Source: Segetibacter aerophilus
GTDB lineage: Bacteria > Bacteroidota > Bacteroidia > Chitinophagales > Chitinophagaceae
Length of the DNA stretch: 64,000 nt
NCBI RefSeq assembly: GCF_007991655.1
Contig: NZ_BJYT01000001.1
Coordinates: 496,001 to 560,000, forward strand
Direction: 5' to 3'
The notes under the pieces are model-generated. The model was not told where the DNA came from and ran no database searches. It worked only from the letters and a program-made list of their open reading frames with translations. The translations under genes were made by a program, and so were the position numbers. Below, one piece after another: positions 35,136-43,252 of the stretch; positions within the stretch are counted from its first letter, which is position 1, and the number at the start of each line of letters is the position of its first letter.

Positions 35136-35879
35136 CTAATTATGGCTTATAAGACGAAGTTTTATTCCATAACTGCCATCCTCATATTTTGCAGGTGGGG
35201 GAGTTGTTTGCCATGTCCAATGTAAAAACTCCTTGTAAATCATTCCAACACCTTTTGCATATACCTCTGTACCTAAATTTCTTTGCTGATAATTCTTAGG
35301 GTCAAAAGGTCCCGGAGGAGTTGTTTCGTCTTGTTGAAAAACAGTAACGGTATTGTCGAAAGTGGTATTAAAAGCTTTAAAAGGTTGTCCAAAATTTTTG
35401 TATTCATATTGCCATTCGTCAAGGTAACCCACAGTGGTGTTTAGCGATTTCGTGTCGATATAAGAATGGCCCTTCCAGGTGTACCCCTCAGAAATTGGCG
35501 CATGCAATTTTATAAACCTCAGGTTGTTGTCTATATACTCTACGTTTTCGTGAGTAGGTGTAGCCACGAAAGTAGCCAGTGACTGCCATGGTTTTAAACC
35601 GGCAGTATCCCTGATAAATCTAAAAATGCGGTAAGAAAGCCGGCCCTGATTATCTGTAAAAGTAGACTCAACAGAGTCTTTTGCCTGGAAGCTTTTTACT
35701 GCAAGGGAAGATCCGAACGATGCAAGAACTGTAGAGTCTAGCCTGTATAAAAAGGTCTTTCCGACAGCAAGAGGATAGTATTCGTTTATGTTGCCTGCGT
35801 CTAACGTTTCAGTTTCTTTTTTACATCCTACCACCATCAGCAAAAACAACGCAAGAAATAAATTCAATAATTTTTTCAT
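35136..35879 (-). CDS. Lipoprotein, unknown function
   Basis: A 247-residue lipoprotein with signal MKKLLNLFLALFLLMVVGC (lipobox VVGC). The mature part is beta-rich (YYPLAVGKTFLYRLDSTVLA; SYIDTKSLNTTVGYLDEW) and ends YGIKLRLISHN. The phrase EYYPLAVGKTF at its start recalls a Bacteroidota lipoprotein family of unknown role. It is 65 bp upstream of the S8 protease on the same strand, so both are probably cotranscribed; a chaperone or inhibitor role for the protease is possible but unsupported. Confidence 0.75.
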   Translation of the reverse strand: MKKLLNLFLALFLLMVVGCKKETETLDAGNINEYYPLAVGKTFLYRLDSTVLASFGSSLAVKSFQAKDSVESTFTDNQGRLSYRIFRFIRDTAGLKPWQSLATFVATPTHENVEYIDNNLRFIKLHAPISEGYTWKGHSYIDTKSLNTTVGYLDEWQYEYKNFGQPFKAFNTTFDNTVTVFQQDETTPPGPFDPKNYQQRNLGTEVYAKGVGMIYKEFLHWTWQTTPPPAKYEDGSYGIKLRLISHN

Positions 35880-36092
35880 TCAGATAAATTCAACTGTAAG
35901 ATAAATACTTTCTTAACCCGCCAACTCTTGCAGACGTTAAAACCAACACTGCAGCCTCCTTGCCCTTTGCTCCAATTCAAAGCACACCTCATAATAACGT
36001 TACTATTTACTTGGCATTGTGCTTTACCTGTCAATCAAATTATCATCACCCTTTTATGTTATTTAAGCACATTTTCAATAACAGCAAAAAGC

Positions 36093-36911
36093 TTAAATAT
36101 TCCCTGTCCTAAAATATTCTTTAAAAAATAGTAACTGGTACTTTAAGGCTTCTCTCCAATAATCCCAATCATGTTTTCCGGGCCTTTCGGTATAATCGTG
36201 AGGGATTTTTAGTTGTAACATTTTTGCATGGGTTCTCCTGCTCATATCGATAATGCGATCCTCAGTTCCACAATCAATAATAATAGCAAGCGAGTCCTTT
36301 GGGTATTTTTCTACCACATTTACTACTGACCAGTCAAGGTATTGTTGCTTGTTAATCGTGGTGTCACCTAATCTTTTTTCCACATCGTAACCTCTTGTTA
36401 TCCTGCTGATGTCCAATGCGCCACTCATGCTTCCGCATGCGCCAAAAAGGTCGGCGTGCCTAAAGCCAAGAAACAATCCACCATGGCCGCCCATGCTAAG
36501 ACCGGTAATCGCCCGTCCTTTACGGTTCTTGATAGTGTGATAAACAGAATCGATATAAGCTGGAATTTCAACGCCAACATTAGTCTCGTAATGCATCGTT
36601 AAATCTATAGGGCTATCAAAATACCAGCTACTAAAAGCTCCATCGGGACAAACAATCATCAGCTGGTGTTCGTCGGAAAGTTTTTGTAGTTCTGCGTCTT
36701 GTTGCGCCCAGTCACTATATTTTCCACTATAGCCATGAAGCAGGTAAACGACAGGAAAAGCAGGGCCAGTTTTCTTATAATTTGTTGGAGTAACCACTAC
36801 ACATTTTACGTTTTTGAACATGCTGTTGCTGTAAATGCTGATGGTATCAACAGAGGCAGACGAGCAGAATGAAAAGGTAGCAAAGATGGTGAGGAGTAAG
36901 AGTTGTTTCAT
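36093..36911 (-). CDS. Exported alpha/beta-hydrolase (putative esterase family)
   Basis: A 272-residue secreted hydrolase of the esterase-D/acetyl xylan esterase type. A signal (MKQLLLLTIFATFSFCSSAS) precedes the domain. The oxyanion/strand motif is VVYLLHGYSGKYSDW, the nucleophile elbow GLSMGGHGG (Ser near 144), the acid IDCGTEDRI and the catalytic His GKHDWDYW. All catalytic residues are present. It could deacetylate or deferuloylate sugars, but no polysaccharide genes flank it. It is 57 bp after the HupE/UreJ gene on the same strand. Confidence 0.9.
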   Translation of the reverse strand: MKQLLLLTIFATFSFCSSASVDTISIYSNSMFKNVKCVVVTPTNYKKTGPAFPVVYLLHGYSGKYSDWAQQDAELQKLSDEHQLMIVCPDGAFSSWYFDSPIDLTMHYETNVGVEIPAYIDSVYHTIKNRKGRAITGLSMGGHGGLFLGFRHADLFGACGSMSGALDISRITRGYDVEKRLGDTTINKQQYLDWSVVNVVEKYPKDSLAIIIDCGTEDRIIDMSRRTHAKMLQLKIPHDYTERPGKHDWDYWREALKYQLLFFKEYFRTGNI

Positions 36912-36968
36912 ATTGCTGGATTTTTGGTTAAAAATAAATAATGCATCGCAAAAGCTGAAAGTAAGAAT

Positions 36969-37547
36969 CTAGAAAGGAACTCTTTGCAAAGCCATTTGAA
37001 GAGCTACGGCCAAAACTCCTCCGCTTAAAAATAAAATATATTCCCGCCTGTTGACTTTAAAAATATTGATGCACACAAATGTTAGCAGCAGTATAGCAAG
37101 CACAACCAAAAGTTGACCTGCTTCGATACCGATAACAAAACCAATTATTTTAAGAATGATTTTACCCGTTCCCGAAAAACCTATGAAAAAGCTTGTAAAG
37201 GTGAAGCCGTGTATGAGCCCAAATAGCAGGGCGAGGAAATAAACGGGAGGGTATTTGTGGCGGTACACAAATTTCTTGACGAACAGGTTGCTGATGGCAG
37301 CAACAATAATCGAAAATGGAATTAGAAACTGTAGCCATCTTGCCGACACCTGGAAAATATCGAAGACACTTATGGTCATGGTAATTGCATGGCCTATGGT
37401 AAAAGCGGTAATTAATATCACTACTTTTTTCCAGTCGGTAAACAGGTAGCGAACACATAGTGCGGTAACCAACAGGATATGATCAAGGCCTCTGAAATCC
37501 GTGATATGATGCCAGCCTGCATTAAAATACTTTATTAAATCATGCAT
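36969..37547 (-). CDS. HupE/UreJ-family membrane protein
   Basis: A 192-residue integral membrane protein with about six helices. The signatures are GLDHILLVTAL (near 20), TIGHAITMT (near 50) and FGLIHGFTFTSFF (near 108); the conserved His residues suggest metal (nickel/cobalt) handling. In hydrogenase and urease operons the family moves Ni; here there is no hydrogenase or urease gene, so the cargo is unknown. The ATG at 37547 was chosen over an upstream TTG, since the conserved region starts soon after. It is 57 bp upstream of the esterase gene. Confidence 0.82.
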   Translation of the reverse strand: MHDLIKYFNAGWHHITDFRGLDHILLVTALCVRYLFTDWKKVVILITAFTIGHAITMTISVFDIFQVSARWLQFLIPFSIIVAAISNLFVKKFVYRHKYPPVYFLALLFGLIHGFTFTSFFIGFSGTGKIILKIIGFVIGIEAGQLLVVLAILLLTFVCINIFKVNRREYILFLSGGVLAVALQMALQRVPF

Positions 37548-37733
37548 AGGTTGTCGCTGCTTTTGCAAGCGTTAGCGAGGCAAATTAAGCAATTAAAAGA
37601 ATTGGCAATATTGGAAACGGCTCACTTAAACATCACCATAGGCCCGGTACTAATGATGTTTTTGATATGATTATTCGCTTTCCCCAAAAAGCGGATGGTA
37701 TGTTAATTGTACCCTTTATATAAAATATTCTGT

Positions 37734-37973
37734 ATGAGTAAAGACCAAAATGGAACGTTTCACCCTGGAAAAGGCAAGCCGTCAGGGGCGAATAAAGAGG
37801 AGGGATTAGGGTTTCAAGCAACGCCTCCGGAGAAAATGGAAGAATATCTTGAGATCACAGATAGGTATACTGACGGAGCAGATCAATTGGCCGAAGACGT
37901 TCCCGTTCGACATCCAAACCGAAACACCAGCAAAGGTGAAACAACTAAAACCGGCGAAAACTATAACCAATAA
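37734..37973 (+). CDS. 79-residue KGKPSG/RHPNRNTSKG domain protein
   Basis: A 79-residue soluble protein that aligns nearly end to end with the N-terminal 80 residues of the eRF1-like protein 500 bp downstream. Shared blocks are FHPGKGKPSG (9-18), NKEE, QATPPEKM (about 27-34), EYLE and VPVRHPNRNTSKGE (about 56-69). Few hydrophobic residues are present, so it may be disordered or a short adapter. No known family is recognised. The ATG at 37734 was chosen because it gives MSKDQNG, parallel to the M-x-K-D-x-NG start of the paralogue. It begins a three-gene run on the plus strand, 3 bp before the next gene. Confidence 0.78.
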   Translation: MSKDQNGTFHPGKGKPSGANKEEGLGFQATPPEKMEEYLEITDRYTDGADQLAEDVPVRHPNRNTSKGETTKTGENYNQ

Positions 37974-37976
37974 ATA

Positions 37977-38156
37977 ATGGCACTAAGCAAGCGTGAAAGT
38001 AAAGACAACCCAGTTACCCAGGATGAACCTGCAACGCTACCGGGACCTTTACAAGGCGAGGAGGAATTAAAAGATTACAGTAAGGATGAAGGCGATGACT
38101 TAATTGACAACATGCCTGACAGTCATCCTGAGCCTAGCCCAACAGCAAGCAGTTAA
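37977..38156 (+). CDS. 59-residue acidic protein
   Basis: A short gene from ATG 37977 to TAA 38154-38156, starting only 3 bp after the previous stop. The protein begins MALSKRESKDNPVTQDEPAT and contains LPGPLQGEEELKDYSKDEGD, then a Pro/Ser tail (MPDSHPEPSPTASS). It is highly charged and probably disordered. I know no family. The tight spacing and clean start support a real gene cotranscribed with the 79-residue protein. The third gene follows 86 bp later. Confidence 0.68.
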   Translation: MALSKRESKDNPVTQDEPATLPGPLQGEEELKDYSKDEGDDLIDNMPDSHPEPSPTASS

Positions 38157-38242
38157 CGATAAAAGCATCTCAATCAAGTAGTAGTTACGGTATGTTAACG
38201 AGTTGGCATACCAATTTTAATTAGTCATTTAAAAAGTAGATT

Positions 38243-39730
38243 ATGGCAAAACAAACCATGGGAAAAGACGATAACGGTGTATTTCATCCGGGAAAAGGAA
38301 AACCATCAGGAGTAAATAAAGAAGAGAGCGGTGCCGGAATACAAGCAACGCCACCTGAAAAAATGGATGAATACCTGGAGGTTACAGAAAAATATTTTGT
38401 AAATGATGATGAGCTAGATCCTTCTGTGCCTGTTAGACATCCTAACCGCAACACTTCAAAAGGCGAAGACAGGTATAAAAACGGGGAGAATAAAGAAGAA
38501 ACGAATAAGAGCAACAACCAAACTTTTACCGAGGAAAGAGCGCCCGTAGTTGCCGAGCAATTGCCGGGAGTTCTGACAAGGGAGCGGTTTAAAGAATTAG
38601 CAGATTACAAAGCTGATTATTGCATTTCTATTTTCCTCGGTTCACACTCCTCAGGTGTAGAAGTAAATGAACATTTTGACCCTATTAATTTCAAAAACCA
38701 GTTACAGGAAGTTAGCCGTCGGCTGAGTGATAAAGGACACGACCAGGCGTTTATAGAGCGTTTGCTCGAGCCAGGTTTCGAACTGGTACGCGACAACGAC
38801 TTTTGGACAGAACTATCGCCAGGCCTGGCAGTGTTTATCGCAGACGGATTTTTTAAATACATAAAGATGCCGGTAGTGCCTACTGAAGAGTTGGTGATAG
38901 AGCCATCTTTTTATGTAACGCCACTAATACCAATAATGGCCAGCACCGAATATTTTTATCTGTTGGTTATTAGTAAGCAATGTGCAAAGCTGTTTAAGGC
39001 TGACGCATGGGGTATGCAGATAGTTCCGGTTGAAGGGCTACCACAAAGTATCGAAGAGGTGAAAAGAGTTTCAGGGCTCGATGCAACAACTTATCGAAGC
39101 AGTGAATCTGGACGAAGGGCACCAGCTGTAAGTTTGCCTGGTTCAGTTCATGGCGGAGGTGGAGGTAACCCCGATGGAAAAGACAACATGCTTGTGTACT
39201 TCGAAGCAGTTGACGACCTGCTGTGGGATAAGGTATTACACAAGGAAAATGCACCGCTTCTACTCGCGGCGGTGGAGTATGAAATTCCGATTTATAAGAG
39301 CGCTTGCGATTATCACAACATTTGGCCTGTTGCCTTGACGGGTAATTACGAGCGTGCACAAACTCATGAGCTATACCAGGAAGCAAAAAAGGTAATGCAA
39401 CCTTATTTTGACCAAAGGGTCAATAAGGCGCTAGAGCTTTATATGAACAATTCAGCTAATGGTAAAACTTCGTCCATTGCTGCTGACATCATACCTGCTA
39501 CTTATTACTCCCAGGTTTCTCATTTATTTGTTTGTAAAGGCGAACACATCTGGGGCACTTTCGATGAGATGAACATGCAGCTTCAATTTCACGACACACC
39601 TGATGAAGATGGCGAAGACCTGCTCGATAATGCAGTTGAAAAGACGCTTGCAAACGGTGGAGAGGTATTTTTATTAGAGAAAGAAAAAATGCCGGTCGAG
39701 AGTCAACTGGCAGCAATCATGAGGTTTTAA
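38243..39730 (+). CDS. Fusion of KGKPSG domain with bacterial eRF1-like (baeRF family 3) protein
   Basis: A 495-residue protein. Residues 1-85 repeat the small KGKPSG domain (FHPGKGKPSG, QATPPEKM, VPVRHPNRNTSKGE). A linker rich in Lys/Glu/Asn follows (about 86-105). Residues 110-495 match the bacterial archaeo-eukaryotic release factor family 3: LPGVLTRERFKELADYKADY, the SIFLGSHSSG and DPINFKNQLQEV stretch, FWTELSPGLAVFIADGFFKY, a central HGGGGG, and the last domain LLLAAVEYEIPIYK, then VSHLFVCKGEHIWGTFD and AAIMRF. The release-factor GGQ tripeptide is absent, as in baeRF relatives. It probably acts on ribosomes or RNA under stress (inference from the family). Confidence 0.85.
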   Translation: MAKQTMGKDDNGVFHPGKGKPSGVNKEESGAGIQATPPEKMDEYLEVTEKYFVNDDELDPSVPVRHPNRNTSKGEDRYKNGENKEETNKSNNQTFTEERAPVVAEQLPGVLTRERFKELADYKADYCISIFLGSHSSGVEVNEHFDPINFKNQLQEVSRRLSDKGHDQAFIERLLEPGFELVRDNDFWTELSPGLAVFIADGFFKYIKMPVVPTEELVIEPSFYVTPLIPIMASTEYFYLLVISKQCAKLFKADAWGMQIVPVEGLPQSIEEVKRVSGLDATTYRSSESGRRAPAVSLPGSVHGGGGGNPDGKDNMLVYFEAVDDLLWDKVLHKENAPLLLAAVEYEIPIYKSACDYHNIWPVALTGNYERAQTHELYQEAKKVMQPYFDQRVNKALELYMNNSANGKTSSIAADIIPATYYSQVSHLFVCKGEHIWGTFDEMNMQLQFHDTPDEDGEDLLDNAVEKTLANGGEVFLLEKEKMPVESQLAAIMRF

Positions 39731-39800
39731 AAGCTAGAGGTTTAAAGCTTTTAAAGAGGATTTTGAGGGAAATAGAAATAATCCTGGTTTTAATGAAAAA

Positions 39801-39831
39801 AGCAGCACTCGTACGGGTGCTGCTTTTTTTT
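39801..39831 (+). terminator. Rho-independent terminator after the eRF1-like gene
   Basis: AGCAGCAC pairs with GTGCTGCT across a short CG-rich loop (TCGTACGG), followed by a T run. Confidence 0.88.
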
Positions 39832-39864
39832 GTGTACAAGCTGCATTGCTACTATGTAGCTTTT

Positions 39865-39884
39865 GTTGCGTCGCACACGTGTGC
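39865..39884 (-). repeat. Dispersed repeat, GTGCGACGCAAC form with palindromic head
   Basis: The minus strand reads GCACACGTGTGCGACGCAAC. The first 12 bases, GCACACGTGTGC, are a perfect palindrome. Confidence 0.65.
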
Positions 39885-39929
39885 ATTGATTCCCATTCGG
39901 CTCTAACTTCAACGGTAAATCAAAGCATA

Positions 39930-39963
39930 AAAAAAAACCTCCCGTTTTTGTACGAGAGGTTTC
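39930..39963 (-). terminator. Rho-independent terminator of the M16 peptidase gene
   Basis: On the minus strand AAACCTCTCG pairs with CGGGAGGTTT (one G-T pair) around TACAAAAA, followed by a long T run. It is 17 bp after the peptidase stop. Confidence 0.86.
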
Positions 39964-39979
39964 TTCGATAATTATTATT

Positions 39980-42826
39980 CTACAGTTGCCTTGAGGCATT
40001 TCCGTCTGAGTCTAGCTCGACAACTTCATAGCCTAACTTCTGTATTCCGGGTAAGATTGTTTTTTTATCTCCCACCAAAACAATGTTCATCTTATCAGGA
40101 TTTAGGTATTTCTTAATAATAGCATCCATATCGTTTTTAGTGATTGTCTTTCTTATTTCACTTTGCTGCTTTACAAAATCAGCAGGAAGATTGTACTCTA
40201 GAATACGACTGATGAAAGTTGCTTTTTGGAAACCTGTTTCATAGTTGCGCGCATCACTTTGGCCGATTGAATTTACCATAAATGAAATCTCTTCAGGCTT
40301 TACACCTGTAGTGGCATATTCTTTCAATTCGCGCATTACTTCACTTAAGGCGCTGTCTGTAGCGTTTGCTCTTATTCCGCTGCTAAAAGAAAAAGTACCT
40401 GTATACTTAGTTGCATCGAAGCCACTGCGTGCACCATAGGTCCAGCCTTTGTCTTCACGCAAGTTTAGGTTCAAGCGGCTGTTGAAACCTCCACCCAATG
40501 GATAGTTTGTAAGGTAAGAACGGTAGTATTCTCCCGTGGCATCATAAGGAGTTGCGGTTACATAACCGACCCTGAATTCTGTTTGAGCTGCATTCGGAAC
40601 ATCTACCAAATAAACCTTTGTTTTTGCTACATCAATTCCTTTTGCAGGAACCGTTGGCAGGGTAACAGGTTTGTTAGGAAGTTTATTCAAGAATGCAAGC
40701 TGCGGAAGAATTTCGTTCTCTTTTATATCACCAACGATCACTACCCGTGCATCTGCAGATGAAATGTAATTGCTGTAATAGTTTTTCACATCATCCAGCG
40801 TTATGTTTTTAACGGTTTCCATAGTTCCTTGGACCGGGTAAGACCAAAGGCTTGATGGCCCAAAGTTTATTTTATTGTATACCTGGCTCGCTATTAACGC
40901 AGGTTGGCTTTTAGCATTTCGAATACTCTCCGTTAGTTGATTCTTATTACGATTGAAGTCGTCTTCATTGAAGAGCGGTCTCAACATGCGCTCTTCGAGT
41001 AACTGCAGCGTTTTAGCCAAATTCTTTTTCAGGGATTGAACAGAAAAGATAGTAGCGTCGTCTGAAGTGGAAATATCGATGCTACTTCCCAACTTATCCA
41101 GCTCAATGCTCATTTGCTCGCTGGTAAAGTTTTTTGTGTCCTCTTCCATCATGCCTGTGAAAAGGTTTGCAAGACCAGCTTTGGTTAGATCTGTCGCTTC
41201 AGCCAAACGTCCACCCTTTAAAGCAATACGAAGGGTAACTACGGGTATCTCATTATTTTCTGCACCTATTACCTGTACATTATTTGCCAGCGTTTTCTTC
41301 CAATAAGGTGGCACATTTACAACGGGGTTAGGACCGCTTGGAGGAACGGCTTTACGGTTAAAATTATCTTTAGGCTTGCTATACTTTAGACCTGCATAGC
41401 CATAATCCGGTTTTTTATAACCGGTAGTATCGACGGTATAATTGTCTGCAGCTGCCCTCATATTTTCCTGTCCCTTTGGTAACACACTTAGTATAACTGC
41501 ACCTTTGCCTTTGATGTATTGATTATATACCCTCATTACATCTGCTTTTGTAACCTTGCGGTACATCTCCAGTTCCTTACCAATTTTGTTAGGTGTGCCG
41601 GTGAAAGTTTGGTAAGCTGCAAGTTGATTTACTTTACCATTTACACTTGCCAGGCTGTTAATTAGCTGTGCTTCTACAGAGTTTTTAAATTTCTCCAAGT
41701 CATCATCTGTTATGCCGCGTGTTTCAAATTCTGCAATTGATTGCCGTACGACCTTTTCCATATCCGCTAACGACTTGCCAGGAAAAGGGATAACCCTAAT
41801 GCTAAATTCGCCCGTTAACTCTGTTTGTTGATTGAAAGAAGATGCCTGGCGCGCTAACTGCGTTTTCACCATGTTCTTATATAAAATGGAATTGCGTCCT
41901 TGTCCTAATATTTCAGCAAGACAATCCAAAGCAGGTCCATCGGGATGAAAGTTTGGAACAGAAACAAACGTCATTTGCAATAATGGCGTCCTAGCATAAT
42001 TGTCTATATAACTTGTATACCTGTCTTTTGCAATCTTTACAGGGTCCAGTTTTGTTGGCGTTACTTTTGGCCCTGCGGGAATAGGTCCGAAATATTTTTC
42101 AACCATTTTGACTACATCTTTAGCCGCTACATCACCACCAATTGTAAGCGTTGCGTTGTTGGGGCCGTACCAGCGAAGAAAGAAGTTCTTTAAGTCGTTT
42201 ACGTTACTACGGTTCAAATCTTCGATATAGCCAATGGTCATCCACGAGTACGGGTGACCGTAAGGATACAAGGTCTTAGAAGTTACTTCACCTGCAAGTC
42301 CGTATGGGCGGTTGTCATAGTTCTGCCCACGTTCATTTTTAACTGTAGACCGTTGTACTTCAAACTTTTTTTGGGTTACTGCATCAAGCAAAAAGCCCAT
42401 GCGGTCTGCTTCAAGCCAAAGCATTTTTTCAAGCTGGTTACTTGGTACAGTTTCGTAATAATTCGTACGGTCACGGTTAGTACTGCCGTTTAATGTTCCG
42501 CCTGATTCTGTAATCAGCTTAAAATGCTGCTCGTCAGCCACGTTATCGCTTCCCTGAAACATCATGTGTTCGAAGAAATGCGCAAAGCCTGATTTACCAA
42601 TTTCTTCCCGGGCAGAACCTACGTGATAAGTTACATCAACGTGTACAACGGGATCGGAATGGTCTTCGTGAACCACCAGCGTAAGGCCGTTTGGTAACAC
42701 ATATTTTTCGTAGGGGATAACAATTTCATCTCCTTTTTTGGTCACTTTTTCTACCAATTTTGCCTGGGCAAAAAGAATTGCAGGGCAAAAGGCTACAATA
42801 CTTAATAGGATTAGGGGCTTTCTCAT
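39980..42826 (-). CDS. Exported M16-family zinc peptidase
   Basis: A 948-residue periplasmic peptidase with four homologous domains. The signal MRKPLILLSIVAFCPAILFAQ precedes the N-terminal active half, which has HxxEH in HFFEHMMFQGS (near residue 77) and the distal Glu in KNERGQNYDNR. The second half, starting near residue 500 (GPNPVVNVPPYWKKTLANNV), lacks HxxEH and is the structural partner, as in pitrilysin-type single chains. The ATG at 42826 gives a clean signal peptide; the frame is open for 42 codons upstream but without coding character. It likely degrades small unfolded peptides. A terminator follows. Confidence 0.92.
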   Translation of the reverse strand: MRKPLILLSIVAFCPAILFAQAKLVEKVTKKGDEIVIPYEKYVLPNGLTLVVHEDHSDPVVHVDVTYHVGSAREEIGKSGFAHFFEHMMFQGSDNVADEQHFKLITESGGTLNGSTNRDRTNYYETVPSNQLEKMLWLEADRMGFLLDAVTQKKFEVQRSTVKNERGQNYDNRPYGLAGEVTSKTLYPYGHPYSWMTIGYIEDLNRSNVNDLKNFFLRWYGPNNATLTIGGDVAAKDVVKMVEKYFGPIPAGPKVTPTKLDPVKIAKDRYTSYIDNYARTPLLQMTFVSVPNFHPDGPALDCLAEILGQGRNSILYKNMVKTQLARQASSFNQQTELTGEFSIRVIPFPGKSLADMEKVVRQSIAEFETRGITDDDLEKFKNSVEAQLINSLASVNGKVNQLAAYQTFTGTPNKIGKELEMYRKVTKADVMRVYNQYIKGKGAVILSVLPKGQENMRAAADNYTVDTTGYKKPDYGYAGLKYSKPKDNFNRKAVPPSGPNPVVNVPPYWKKTLANNVQVIGAENNEIPVVTLRIALKGGRLAEATDLTKAGLANLFTGMMEEDTKNFTSEQMSIELDKLGSSIDISTSDDATIFSVQSLKKNLAKTLQLLEERMLRPLFNEDDFNRNKNQLTESIRNAKSQPALIASQVYNKINFGPSSLWSYPVQGTMETVKNITLDDVKNYYSNYISSADARVVIVGDIKENEILPQLAFLNKLPNKPVTLPTVPAKGIDVAKTKVYLVDVPNAAQTEFRVGYVTATPYDATGEYYRSYLTNYPLGGGFNSRLNLNLREDKGWTYGARSGFDATKYTGTFSFSSGIRANATDSALSEVMRELKEYATTGVKPEEISFMVNSIGQSDARNYETGFQKATFISRILEYNLPADFVKQQSEIRKTITKNDMDAIIKKYLNPDKMNIVLVGDKKTILPGIQKLGYEVVELDSDGNASRQL

Positions 42827-43252
42827 GTACACATTTTTATTAAAAAATAATTCGCAATCTATCAAATAACTTTTACTAAAAACCTTTTCATCGATGTTTT
42901 CGCCTAGTATTAAATTTTTTTTAGCGCTATCCCCTGGCACTTTGCAGAACACCTCACAAGCAGTAGCTATGTGCGATCAATTCTCTTCTGTTTTACCATA
43001 TTCTTCTAAATCACGAAATTCTTACGTCTGACATTTAGGAAAAAATCACAACGAATACTTGCATTTTATAGATATGTTTTTCATTTTTATAAAGTAACGA
43101 GAGATGGAATAGAACGGGCTTAGCCAGGAAAGCTGCACTCACATTTAAATCACTTCTTTTTTATACCAATCAACTATGCTTTAAATTTTTGCTCAAAGAT
43201 TGGAAGCGTAGATCATAATTTTTATAGCCATTAATCACTAACAAATCCCGTT
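42827..43252. other. Divergent intergenic region between M16 and M19-like genes
   Basis: This 426-bp AT-rich gap must contain both promoters. I see no repeat copy, RNA gene, hairpin or convincing -7 element. Confidence 0.5.

Noticed and set aside
35928-36131. 67-residue frame between the lipoprotein and esterase genes
   Set aside because: It overlaps the esterase 3' end on the opposite strand and has no coding character.
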